Part shown: positions 45,112-53,151 of the stretch, one piece after another
Layout of the letters: the number at the start of each line of letters is the position of its first letter
Position numbering within the stretch: position 1 is the first letter of the stretch
Source of the DNA: Mariniplasma anaerobium
GTDB lineage: Bacteria; Bacillota_I; Bacilli_A; Acholeplasmatales; Acholeplasmataceae
Direction of reading: 5' to 3'
Length of the DNA stretch: 64,000 bases
NCBI RefSeq assembly: GCF_016865445.1
Contig: NZ_AP024412.1
Location: forward strand, 62,001 to 126,000
Made by a program: the position numbers and the translations under genes
The notes under the pieces: model-generated
The model's input: only the letters and a program-made list of their open reading frames with translations
What the model was told of the DNA's origin: nothing
Databases searched by the model: none

Positions 45112-45280
45112 TGAATATTTGAAGTTTTTCACATGGATAATATCAAGTGTTGGTAAATGCTTATTAACTAAACTACTTCTATAATGCTATCATTACAGAT
45201 CATCTAAAGATTGTTTTTATCTTCATTATTACAAATTTAATAAGATTAATTTGTATTAGAATTTAAATGTTATCTCGTTC

Positions 45281-45302
45281 TCGAAACCCCTACGGGTCAC
45301 CA
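45281..45302 (+). other. att copy 4 (tRNA-Glu 3'-end duplicate)
   Basis: TCGAAACCCCTACGGGTCACCA, close to the T loop through CCA of tRNA-Glu. Junction of U3b and U4. Confidence 0.85.
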
Positions 45303-45317
45303 ATAAAATCATAAAAC

Positions 45318-45348
45318 AGCTCATTTAAGTCAATAAATGGGCTTTTTA
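45318..45348 (+). terminator. Terminator at left end of U4
   Basis: AGCTCATTTA-AGTCAA-TAAATGGGCT followed by TTTT. Confidence 0.85.
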
Positions 45349-45459
45349 TATGGAGTTTTATATATGTTGAATAATTCTTTAAATCCAAGTTTTCTAGATT
45401 TTAGGCTCGTTTGTATAAAATTTTCTAGAAATTAGACAAAAGGTCTTAAGATTATAAAA

Positions 45460-45557
45460 CTTATAACAAAATAAGCAAAATCACCACCAGGTAAAGAAAG
45501 TTGATAGCAAGTCTGTGAAATACGCTTAAAAATGCAACTTATGCTGATATAAATTTT
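45460..45557 (+). repeat. Palindromic left-end block, copy D
   Basis: CTTATAACAAAATAAGC at the left, AAGTCTGTGAAATACGCTT in the middle and GCAACTTATGCTGATATAAA at the right. Slightly decayed palindromes compared with C and E. 45112-45280 and 45558-45620 hold nothing else I can call. Confidence 0.85.
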
Positions 45558-45620
45558 TGAGATTAAATCATTATATTGTGGGAAAAATGCAACTTTGAAA
45601 GTATATATTTTAAACAGTTG

Positions 45621-45649
45621 TTGACAATATTATTTATGATTGTTATAAT
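45621..45649 (+). promoter_or_regulatory. Consensus promoter of the gntR operon
   Basis: TTGACA (45621-45626), 17-bp spacer, TATAAT (45644-45649): a perfect sigma-A promoter. The following GATACAGATAATACAGATAG contains a direct ATACAGATA repeat at the transcription start, a likely GntR operator. Confidence 0.85.
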
Positions 45650-45690
45650 ATAATGAATGATACAGATAATACAGATAGAAAGGGGATAAA

Positions 45691-46041
45691 ATGGTTAAAT
45701 CAAAAATAGATCTATTTATGAGAATTAAAGAAAATTTTAAATCATTAATAGAGAAGGGAGCATACCTTGAAGGCGAAATGCTGCCAAGTGTAAGAAAAGC
45801 TTCATCAGATTTGGGTGTTAATCCTAATACCGTTCAAAAAGCTTATCAAGAATTAGCAGATGAAAATTATATTGAGATTATTCCAAAAAAAGGTGCTTAT
45901 GTAAAAAAATATATCCATCACCCAGAAAAAGAACTTGTTCAATCTATACAACAACAAATAGATATTTTAAAAAAACACTATACAAAAGATGAAATTCTTA
46001 TGATGATAAAAAAACATTTAGAAGGAGATAACCATGATTGA
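45691..46041 (+). CDS. GntR-family (YtrA-type) regulator
   Basis: 116 aa with AAAGGGG upstream. The N-terminal winged helix carries the GntR signature (LPSVRKASSDLGVNPNTVQ, then KAYQELADENYIE). The very short C-terminal part is typical of the YtrA subfamily, which represses the ABC transporter genes it heads. Overlaps the ATPase gene by 8 bp. Confidence 0.92.
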   Translation: MVKSKIDLFMRIKENFKSLIEKGAYLEGEMLPSVRKASSDLGVNPNTVQKAYQELADENYIEIIPKKGAYVKKYIHHPEKELVQSIQQQIDILKKHYTKDEILMMIKKHLEGDNHD

Positions 46042-46906
46042 AGTTAAAAATCTATACAAAAGTTTTAATGATCATCCTGTATTGAAGGATATTAATTTAA
46101 AGTTAGAAAAAGGCACTATTTTTGGATTGATAGGTATTAACGGAGCGGGGAAATCCACATTTCTAAGATTAATCATGGGAATATTAAAACCAGACTATGG
46201 AGAAATTAAGATTGATAAGTATTCAATTTTAGAAGACAACGATTTAAAAAAATCAATTTTCTATTTATCAGATCAACCTCCTTTTAGTAATCAAATGACG
46301 TTTAGAAATTTAGCAGATTTATATAAAGTATTCTATCCATTTGAAGAAGATATTTATAAGTCAATCCTAAATATATTTTCGTTGAACGAAAATATAAATT
46401 TAAGTCAGATATCTAAAGGTATGAAAAGACAGGGCTATATTGCTTTAGCCTTTGCTTCAGGTGCGAAATATCTCCTTTTAGATGAAGTCTTTGATGGATT
46501 GGACCCCTCAGCACGTTTGAAATTTAAGAAATTAATGATCTCTTCAGAGCATCAAGATAAAATCATTATTGTTACAAGCCATTCTCTAAGAGAATTAGAA
46601 GATATCTGCGATTCTTTTGGTATGATTGATGAAGGTTATTTTAAAAGATATGGTAATCTTGATTTTGAATTAAATAAACTGGTGAAGTACCAAATTATAT
46701 TGAAAGATACTTTACCAATAGAAATAGTAGATCAAAACAATGAACCTATATACATTAACCAAGATGGTAGAATTCTAACCATTGTCATCGATGTTAATCA
46801 CCAGTTGGATCAATATATTAATAAAGAAGTATATCACGTAGCTGATGAACTTCCCATCTCTTTTGAAGAATACTTTATGATTAATCAAAAGGGGGCTAAC
46901 TCGTGA
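46034..46906 (+). CDS. ABC transporter ATP-binding protein
   Basis: 290 aa. Walker A GINGAGKST, a degenerate signature SQISKGMKRQG as in YtrB-like ATPases, Walker B YLLLDEVFDGLDP and the H-loop SHSLRE. The last ~80 residues form an extra domain seen in this family. Forms an exporter with the membrane protein next door; related systems respond to cell-envelope antibiotics. Overlaps both neighbours by 4-8 bp. Confidence 0.93.
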   Translation: MIEVKNLYKSFNDHPVLKDINLKLEKGTIFGLIGINGAGKSTFLRLIMGILKPDYGEIKIDKYSILEDNDLKKSIFYLSDQPPFSNQMTFRNLADLYKVFYPFEEDIYKSILNIFSLNENINLSQISKGMKRQGYIALAFASGAKYLLLDEVFDGLDPSARLKFKKLMISSEHQDKIIIVTSHSLRELEDICDSFGMIDEGYFKRYGNLDFELNKLVKYQIILKDTLPIEIVDQNNEPIYINQDGRILTIVIDVNHQLDQYINKEVYHVADELPISFEEYFMINQKGANS

Positions 46907-47922
46907 AAGCATACTTTAATTATTTAACCAAGACTAAATGGCTTCAAACAATGGTTATGGCATTAATACCAACGTTTATTTTTGTTTTAACACTAATTTT
47001 AAATAACCGAACATATCCGCCTACAAACTCAAGTAGATTCTCAAATGACTTTGGTATGTCCGTGATATATATATCTATTGTATTGATCATTATAGTAATT
47101 TTCAGATTTTCTTCTTTAAGAAATCCAAAGGAAGTTGATCTGTATTATGCGCTTCCAATTTCAAGGAAAAAATTATATTTAGTTCATTTGTTGTTTGGAT
47201 TTGTTCAATTATTAATTGTATGGACAATCATGTTTATATTGGGCTTTATAACTATTTTAATTTTATCTAACGGATATTATAGAGAAGGATTTTTCTTCTT
47301 GTTATATTTTATTGTCATATTCTATTTAGTAATTCTATATGGTATTACAAGTTTTGTATTTTTAAGAGCAAACACAATTTTTGACGGAATTACATTTATA
47401 TTGTTGTTTCATATCTTATTCTTATTTATTTCTTTATTTTTCAGCAATAATTTAATTGGGATTTTTATGTCATTTGGATTAAATCCATTTTACTCATTAG
47501 GAAGATGGACCACGTATTTATTGTCAATGACAGCACATACTCCATCAAATTCTGCTACTGAATATTTTGTAAGAGCTCTACCATCAGTTATAACTAATAC
47601 ATTGGTATTTATGGGACTAGCAACCTTTTGTTATATTTATAATTATAAAATGATAGAACAGGAAAAAACCGAAAACATTGGTCAAATTAGCGATAGTAAA
47701 TTTGGATATCGTCTTTATATTCCACTTAGCATCATATTTGGAGTTTCAACTGTTTCTCTTTTTGGTGGAATTATTATATGGTTAATAAATGGTATTCTCG
47801 TATCGGCGGGTTTTATTGGCTTTTTCATTTTTAGAAGAACAGCAAAAATTAAACTTATTGATGTCGGATATATATTAGTATCAGTAATTATCGGAATCAT
47901 ACTAGGAATCCTCATTAATTAA
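46903..47922 (+). CDS. ABC transporter membrane protein
   Basis: 339 aa with about 8 membrane segments (for example ALIPTFIFVLTLIL, VIYISIVLIIIVIF, LIVWTIMFILGFITILIL, and a C-terminal IDVGYILVSVIIGIILGILI). Starts GTG/ATG at 46903 inside the ATPase stop (overlap 4 bp). Permease of the GntR-controlled exporter. Confidence 0.88.
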   Translation: MKAYFNYLTKTKWLQTMVMALIPTFIFVLTLILNNRTYPPTNSSRFSNDFGMSVIYISIVLIIIVIFRFSSLRNPKEVDLYYALPISRKKLYLVHLLFGFVQLLIVWTIMFILGFITILILSNGYYREGFFFLLYFIVIFYLVILYGITSFVFLRANTIFDGITFILLFHILFLFISLFFSNNLIGIFMSFGLNPFYSLGRWTTYLLSMTAHTPSNSATEYFVRALPSVITNTLVFMGLATFCYIYNYKMIEQEKTENIGQISDSKFGYRLYIPLSIIFGVSTVSLFGGIIIWLINGILVSAGFIGFFIFRRTAKIKLIDVGYILVSVIIGIILGILIN

Positions 47923-47984
47923 ATGCTTGATGTTTAAATTTGTAATGAGAACATTTCTTTTATACTCTATTAGTCATTGCATTT

Positions 47985-48062
47985 TATACAAGTATCACCA
48001 AAATTATCCGTGCAATTTAGATTTCTATATCAGTCTAGTCAGATAGACACTGATGGTTGTGT
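47985..48062. repeat. Right-end arm of U4
   Basis: Matches 35378-35474 (ATTTCTATATCAGTCTAGTC, AGATAGACACTGATGG, TTGTGTGAACC). Adjacent to att copy 5. 47923-47984 shows nothing to call. Confidence 0.75.
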
Positions 48063-48081
48063 GAACCCCTACGGGTCACCA
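48063..48081 (+). other. att copy 5 (tRNA-Glu 3'-end duplicate)
   Basis: GAACCCCTACGGGTCACCA, identical to att copy 2. Last copy seen in the window. Confidence 0.85.
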
Positions 48082-48096
48082 ATATAATCATAAAAC

Positions 48097-48127
48097 AGCT
48101 CATTTAAGCCAATAAATGAGCTTTTTA
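48097..48127 (+). terminator. Terminator after att copy 5
   Basis: AGCTCATTTA-AGCCAA-TAAATGAGCT followed by TTTT; a perfect stem, better than in the other copies. Confidence 0.85.
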
Positions 48128-48238
48128 TATGGATTTTTATATATGCTCAATAATTTTATAAATTCAAGTTTTCTAGATTTTTGGATCATTTGTATAAAAT
48201 TTTCAAGAAATTTAACAAAAGGTCTTAAGATTGTAAAA

Positions 48239-48336
48239 CTTATAACAACATAAGCAAAATCATCACCAGGCAAAGAAAGTCTATGACAAGTCTGTATAAT
48301 ATGCTTAATAATGCAACTTATATTGATATAAGTTTT
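48239..48336 (+). repeat. Palindromic left-end block, copy E
   Basis: CTTATAACAACATAAGC at the left and GCAACTTATATTGATATAAG at the right, with the conserved TCACCAGGCAAAGAAAGTCT in between. Its presence shows that a further unit (U5) began here, although no later att copy was found. Confidence 0.85.
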
Positions 48337-48420
48337 ACTGATTTTTATGAAAAATACTTAATAAAGTATAAATGATTAAACTATGGATTGAAATTAAGTC
48401 TTATATCTTAATTTAGAAGA

Positions 48421-48648
48421 GTGATATGTATGAAAAAACTTTTACTATTTGTATTATTAAAACTGATAGGGTTTCTCACATTTTGCCAAAGAAAGTTAGA
48501 ATATGCAGCAACAAATATTACATTAGATGGAAATGTTGTATGTAATCAAAAAAGTGAAGATGTTGCACGTTGTATTAAACACGTTGGATTAGATAAAAAG
48601 ATTGAGTTTACTGTTATGTTACTTGTTATTCTAGTATTTTTCAGTTAA
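48421..48648 (+). pseudogene. Short frame with ABC-exporter-like remnant
   Basis: 75 aa. The C-terminal half SEDVARCIKHVGLDKKIE resembles REDVLRCIKQAGLDNKIA in the ABC exporter at 57249-59021 (the segment between the Q loop and the signature). The N terminus is hydrophobic and unrelated. Probably a decayed piece of an ABC exporter gene joined to other sequence rather than a working gene. Confidence 0.4.
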
Positions 48649-48707
48649 GAAAACAAAAATTAATTTTATGTGTCTTCTGGCACAGCCTTTAATTTTAACT
48701 CGATAGC

Positions 48708-48736
48708 TTGACAAAATTAAAAAAGTATATTAGAAT
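48708..48736 (+). promoter_or_regulatory. Promoter of the hydrolase/PadR operon
   Basis: TTGACA (48708-48713), 17-bp spacer, TAGAAT (48731-48736), giving a ~215-nt untranslated leader before the hydrolase gene. Confidence 0.65.
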
Positions 48737-48928
48737 ATACCTAGTAATACTAAACACTTTAATAAAAATGAAGGATCTCATATTTAATTTTCTAATGACT
48801 TACTAAATTTTTTTATTTTCTATACTATCGAGATGTTTTATTCATGTAAAGAGATAGAATAATTAATTTAATAAATTTTTGTAACATTAAAAAAATCACA
48901 TTTTGCTGTGAAAAAAATTAAGTATAAG

Positions 48929-48942
48929 CAGATAATTATCTG
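48929..48942. promoter_or_regulatory. 14-bp perfect palindrome before the hydrolase gene
   Basis: CAGATAATTATCTG, ending 5 bp before the GAAAGGAG ribosome site. A candidate operator for the PadR protein encoded in the same operon. Confidence 0.5.
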
Positions 48943-48958
48943 TTGAAAGGAGAAAATT

Positions 48959-49900
48959 ATGGAAGAATTGGTGGTTATTAAATCAACATATAAGTTAGAA
49001 GGAACTCTTTCCTTTCCTAATTTAAAGGAGGATAATTATAAAGCTGTCCTTATAATCGGGGGATCTGGTGAGTTTGATAGAAACGGGAACTACAAAGGAA
49101 TATTGTTAAATACATATAAATTTCTATCAGATTTTTTGAACGAACAAGGCTATGCTACTTTGAGATATGATAAAAGAGGTATAGGGAATAGTGAAGGAAT
49201 CTTTTGTGAAACAGGATTAAATGATTTAATAGATGATGTAGACAATGCATATAAACTGTTAGAAAGGGATAACAGAATTGATAATAACAATATTTATCTA
49301 TTAGGTCATAGTGAAGGTGCAATAATTAGCACAATATATAATGAAAGAAATAGTAAAATTAAAGGATTAATATTACTTGCAGGAGCTGGAATAGATTTAA
49401 AAACTGCGCAAACAAGACAATATACATTTGCACGAGATGAACTAACGAGTATTGATGGAATTTTCGGGAAAATAATTAGAACTTTCTATAAACCTGAAAA
49501 GTTATTGAAGAATCAAGAGGATATATATATAAAATCTAAGATGGTTATGTCAAACACGTTTCGTAAGAGTGGGAAATCAATTCCTGCAAAGTGGTACAGA
49601 GAACACCTTGAATACAGCAAGAGATCAATACTCAATTTATTAAACAAAGCTAAAAATAGTGTGTTGTGTACATTTGGAAACAAGGATATACAATCATCTG
49701 TTATTGACTCTGATGACATAAAAAAAATGAATCGAGATAATATTGATATATTTGAAGTTAAAGACATGGACCATATGCTAAGGATGTTTGATTATAAACC
49801 AACGATTATTAATCAAACTAAGCAATATAAAATAGACGCTTCCTTACCACTTAGCCCTCTATTACTTAACAAAATAGAATCTTGGCTTTTAATAAATTAA
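48959..49900 (+). CDS. Alpha/beta hydrolase
   Basis: 313 aa. IIGGSGEFDRNGNYKG (oxyanion region), YDKRGIGNSEG, the nucleophile elbow LLGHSEGAII (Ser of GHSEG), a late D in FGNKDIQS and catalytic His in KDMDHMLRMF: a full Ser-Asp-His set. No signal peptide, so cytoplasmic esterase/peptidase-type enzyme of unknown substrate. First gene of an operon with PadR and HAAS proteins, a grouping often linked to membrane stress or drug response. Confidence 0.9.
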   Translation: MEELVVIKSTYKLEGTLSFPNLKEDNYKAVLIIGGSGEFDRNGNYKGILLNTYKFLSDFLNEQGYATLRYDKRGIGNSEGIFCETGLNDLIDDVDNAYKLLERDNRIDNNNIYLLGHSEGAIISTIYNERNSKIKGLILLAGAGIDLKTAQTRQYTFARDELTSIDGIFGKIIRTFYKPEKLLKNQEDIYIKSKMVMSNTFRKSGKSIPAKWYREHLEYSKRSILNLLNKAKNSVLCTFGNKDIQSSVIDSDDIKKMNRDNIDIFEVKDMDHMLRMFDYKPTIINQTKQYKIDASLPLSPLLLNKIESWLLIN

Positions 49901-49911
49901 AGGAGAGAAAA

Positions 49912-50268
49912 ATGGCAGATATAAGAAAACAAATAAAAAAAGGGCTATTAGAAATAGCTGTTTTAGATTTATTACTTGAAGATGATTCATATGGGTATGT
50001 TATAATTCAAAAACTAAAAGAATATAGTGATGGAATATTTGATCTTAAAGAAGGTACATTGTATCCAATTTTATATCGATTAGAAGATAGTAAATATATT
50101 GAAAGTTATTGGAAAACGATGAATGAGTTAAGAAGCAAGCCGAGAAAATACTATAAAATAACAAATGAAGGAAGAAAAGTGTTTTCTGAGATACTTGAAG
50201 ATTACAATTTTATTACTGGGGGACTAAATTCAATTTTGAATAGAAGAAAAGAAGGAAAAGGTGTTTAG
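49912..50268 (+). CDS. PadR-family regulator
   Basis: 118 aa from ATG 49912 with AAAGGAGAG upstream (an in-frame ATG at 49882 lies within the previous gene). PadR winged helix: LLEIAVLDLLLEDDSYGYVI, DLKEGTLYPILYRLE and YYKITNEGRKVF. Usually represses its own operon and transporter genes. The next gene starts 1 bp after its stop. Confidence 0.93.
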   Translation: MADIRKQIKKGLLEIAVLDLLLEDDSYGYVIIQKLKEYSDGIFDLKEGTLYPILYRLEDSKYIESYWKTMNELRSKPRKYYKITNEGRKVFSEILEDYNFITGGLNSILNRRKEGKGV

Positions 50269-50269
50269 T

Positions 50270-50818
50270 ATGAAGGAGAAATACATAAACGAAGTATTAA
50301 GCTTTTTAGAAGCAGATAGAAAAACAAAAAAGAGGGTAAAAGAGGATTTGAATGAAATCATTGAGTTTAAAACTGATGATACTTATGAAACTCTTCTAAA
50401 AAGACATGGTGATCCAGAAAGTATGGCAAAAGATTTTATGGAAAATTTAGACATACCTGATCAATACTATGGAATAACAATTGGATTATCAAGGAGAAAA
50501 AGATCATTCGAGTATAAGAGCAAAAGAAAAATTATGGGAATTCCATTACTTCATGTAAATATAGGTGGAAGATATAAAAACAAAGTCGCAAAAGGTATAA
50601 TTGCAATTGGTGATATATCATTTGGAGTAATAAGTATTGGCGGTATAAGTGCAGGTTTGATTTCCCTAGGTGGTATAAGTGCAGGTCTGCTTGCCATAGG
50701 AGGGGTTTCTGCTGGATTACTCTCCATAGGGGTTATATCAGTTGGAGTTTTGGCAATTGGCATAATTTCTAAAGGTGTGTACTATGCTTTACATCTATTT
50801 TCATCTCTAAATATTTAA
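50270..50818 (+). CDS. HAAS/DUF1700-type protein with glycine-isoleucine repeats
   Basis: 183 aa from ATG 50270 (GGAAAAGG upstream). Residues 1-75 are the helical HAAS domain that pairs with PadR proteins (YINEVLSFLEADRKTKKRVK, RHGDPESMAKDF). About 108-175 is a repeat of ~8-9 residues (IGGISAGLISLGGISAGLL and so on), giving a hydrophobic beta-solenoid or membrane-inserting stack. Likely a PadR partner sensing the membrane. Confidence 0.8.
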   Translation: MKEKYINEVLSFLEADRKTKKRVKEDLNEIIEFKTDDTYETLLKRHGDPESMAKDFMENLDIPDQYYGITIGLSRRKRSFEYKSKRKIMGIPLLHVNIGGRYKNKVAKGIIAIGDISFGVISIGGISAGLISLGGISAGLLAIGGVSAGLLSIGVISVGVLAIGIISKGVYYALHLFSSLNI

Positions 50819-51312
50819 ATTCTATATATTAAATCAGCCATTATCTTAAAATTTTATTAATTGCTTTTGAGATGTCTATATAACTCTAAACAGAAGCATT
50901 CAACATTTTTCTGTATTTAACTGAAATATATTAACATTTTCGTTTTTATAAACTTTGTATCGCTAACTGTTAAGCATATCAACAATAAATCAAAATTATG
51001 TAGTATGATAATTTGTAACGACAATCCTTGTTTGATTGTTTCATATTTTGAGGTTTTGTCCTTAAAAAAATATTGACATAAACATTATAAGATAATATAT
51101 GCATGAGCATACAAATAAAAAAATGAATACAAAAAGAGTTCCATGATGAAAGGTAGAACAATTGTCAAAATGAACTACAAGTGTTTGTAACTGAAGTATT
51201 AATATCTCTATAATGTTCCACTAGTGCACGAAATTTGACGTTTCGTGCACTTTTTTTTATGGCTTTATATTTTGTTGTATAGTTAAGATGAAGAATGGTT
51301 GGAGGAAAACAA
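50819..51312 (+). other. 494-bp gap: leader region of the first ABC exporter pair
   Basis: No full gene. It holds a promoter-like TTGACA (51073-51078) with TAATAT/TATATG about 14-17 bp on, a possible 15-codon leader peptide (51143-51190) and the strong terminator hairpin at 51223-51258 before the exporter start. This is the layout of an attenuated drug-exporter leader. Confidence 0.5.
51223..51258 (+). terminator. Strong terminator/attenuator upstream of the first ABC pair
   Basis: AGTGCACGAAA-TTTGACG-TTTCGTGCACT followed by TTTTTTT. It lies 55 bp upstream of the exporter start with no complete gene before it, so it probably regulates the exporter. Confidence 0.85.
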
Positions 51313-53151
51313 ATGAAAAAACATAATATATGGAACAACGCACTTTATGTTTATAAACAGGCAAATACATTCAATAAGAAGTACAAATACAAGTTGATAT
51401 CTAGTATTGTATTATCATTATTGATTCCGATTTTTGCGACGTTTATTCCAGCAGTAGTTGTGTATATCATAATCCATGGATCTAAAATTGGTGATTTTGC
51501 ACTTATTGTTGGAGGGATTGTATTGATTTATGGTATCTTGAATTATTTCAGTTCATACATTTCTCATGTCCTGTTTTTTGATAAAGTATTTATAAGGTTG
51601 AATAACTTTTTTGAAATACTAAGTCAAAAAGCAATGGCTACAGGATATGAAAATATTGAATTTAAACATAATCGTGAGAAATTAATGAGAGCTGTTGGTG
51701 CGATTTCGGAAAACCGGGTCGGTGTTGAACTTCTATTACAAGTGTTCCCGGTATTCATTACAAGTATTGCTGGAATCTTGATTTATAGTTCATATATCGT
51801 CACAATTAATTATTTAATCGTATTGGTTCTTTTAGGTATGGTAATCATGAATGTATTATTAAATGTCTATGCTCGTAATTATGAAAAGCGCACAGCAGAG
51901 GAATTAAACACCTATCGTACAAAACTAAAATATTTTCAAGATGAAGCAAATAAACTATCGAACGCAAAAGATATTAAAATATATAAACTAGAGAAATGGT
52001 TCTATAACGGAATTAAATTATTCACTAAGAAATTTTCCACGAGAGTTATGCAACAAAAATTCCGTTACTCATTAGCAAATTTTTCAGATTCGATCTTTTC
52101 TATCATACGAAACTTGATTGCCTATACGATATTGGTCGCTATGGTATTAAATGGTAGCATCAGTGCAGCAGAATTCACGTTTATGATCGGAATTGTGATT
52201 GGGTTTGCGGTATGGTTAAATAATCTCGCTACCAGTTATGGAAGATTAAAAGAAGCAAGTATTCGAATTGATGATTTCAGAGAATACATCTCTTGGGATG
52301 ATGGAATCAATATGGAAGCAGGAGAAAATGTTGAACCATTATTACATAAAAAATTATCAATCGAATTTAAAAATGTCACATTTTCATATCCTGAATCTGA
52401 AAAGCCGACAATACGCAACCTAAACCTCACAATTGAAGCAGGAGAAAAGATTGCGCTTGTTGGAATAAATGGTGCTGGGAAAACAACGCTCGTAAAACTA
52501 TTAACAGGGTTGTATAATCCAACGGGAGGAAAGATATTAATAAACGGAATTCCTATTGAGAAATTCAATAGATATGAATACTACAATTTATTTGGTGTGA
52601 TTTTTCAAGACGTTAATATCTTACCTTTTACAATAGCTCAAAATGTATCTGGACAAACAGATAAGGATACCGATTTAGAAAAAGTGAATATGGTATTGGA
52701 ACAATCTGGATTGGCTGAAAAAATACAATCATTAGAAAAGAAAGAGCACACGAGTTTAACACAAGTGATTGACGATAAAGGAATTATGTTATCTGGTGGA
52801 GAATTACAAAAATTAATGTTAGCACGAGCATTATACAAAGATTCCCCGATCTTAGTTTTAGATGAACCAACGGCAGCTCTTGATCCGCTGGCTGAACAAG
52901 CATTATACTTAAAGTATAATAGTTTAACAGAAAATAAAACTTCAATATTTATTTCCCATAGACTGGCATCAACTCAATTTTGCAATCGAATTGTTTATGT
53001 AGAAGAGGGTAAGATTTTAGAAATGGGAACTCATACAAATTTAATGAAAAAAAATGGTAAATATGCTGAAATGTTTAACATTCAAAGTCAATACTATAAA
53101 GAAAATAAAGAGGAGGGATTTCTAGATGCAATCGACGAAAAAATCATTTAA
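51313..53151 (+). CDS. ABC exporter half-transporter 1A
   Basis: 612 aa from ATG 51313 (GGAGG upstream). N-terminal membrane domain with about six segments, then an ATPase domain: Walker A LVGINGAGKTTLVK, signature LSGGELQKL, Walker B LVLDEPTAALDP, H-loop ISHRLAS. Type IV ABC exporter. Overlaps the next half-transporter gene by 26 bp, so the two should form a heterodimer. Substrate unknown; drugs or peptides are the usual cargo. Confidence 0.93.
   Translation: MKKHNIWNNALYVYKQANTFNKKYKYKLISSIVLSLLIPIFATFIPAVVVYIIIHGSKIGDFALIVGGIVLIYGILNYFSSYISHVLFFDKVFIRLNNFFEILSQKAMATGYENIEFKHNREKLMRAVGAISENRVGVELLLQVFPVFITSIAGILIYSSYIVTINYLIVLVLLGMVIMNVLLNVYARNYEKRTAEELNTYRTKLKYFQDEANKLSNAKDIKIYKLEKWFYNGIKLFTKKFSTRVMQQKFRYSLANFSDSIFSIIRNLIAYTILVAMVLNGSISAAEFTFMIGIVIGFAVWLNNLATSYGRLKEASIRIDDFREYISWDDGINMEAGENVEPLLHKKLSIEFKNVTFSYPESEKPTIRNLNLTIEAGEKIALVGINGAGKTTLVKLLTGLYNPTGGKILINGIPIEKFNRYEYYNLFGVIFQDVNILPFTIAQNVSGQTDKDTDLEKVNMVLEQSGLAEKIQSLEKKEHTSLTQVIDDKGIMLSGGELQKLMLARALYKDSPILVLDEPTAALDPLAEQALYLKYNSLTENKTSIFISHRLASTQFCNRIVYVEEGKILEMGTHTNLMKKNGKYAEMFNIQSQYYKENKEEGFLDAIDEKII

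Larger units (their letters stand above)
40623..45302 (+). mobile_element. Island unit U3b (kinase and WYL-regulator cargo)
   Basis: From the degenerate junction to att copy 4. Two transcription units sharing a similar upstream region. No block copy follows its left junction and there is no recombinase. Confidence 0.5.
45303..48081 (+). mobile_element. Island unit U4 (GntR/ABC cargo)
   Basis: From att copy 4 to att copy 5, 2.8 kb. Left end: terminator, conserved spacer and block D. Cargo: GntR regulator and ABC transporter. Right end: the same ~80-95-bp arm as U2. Confidence 0.65.

Noticed and set aside
4518-48081. Tyrosine integrase expected for tRNA-3'-end islands
   Set aside because: I found no protein with the R…HxxR…Y pattern in the window; the only recombinases are the two serine recombinases. 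One may exist outside the window or have been lost.
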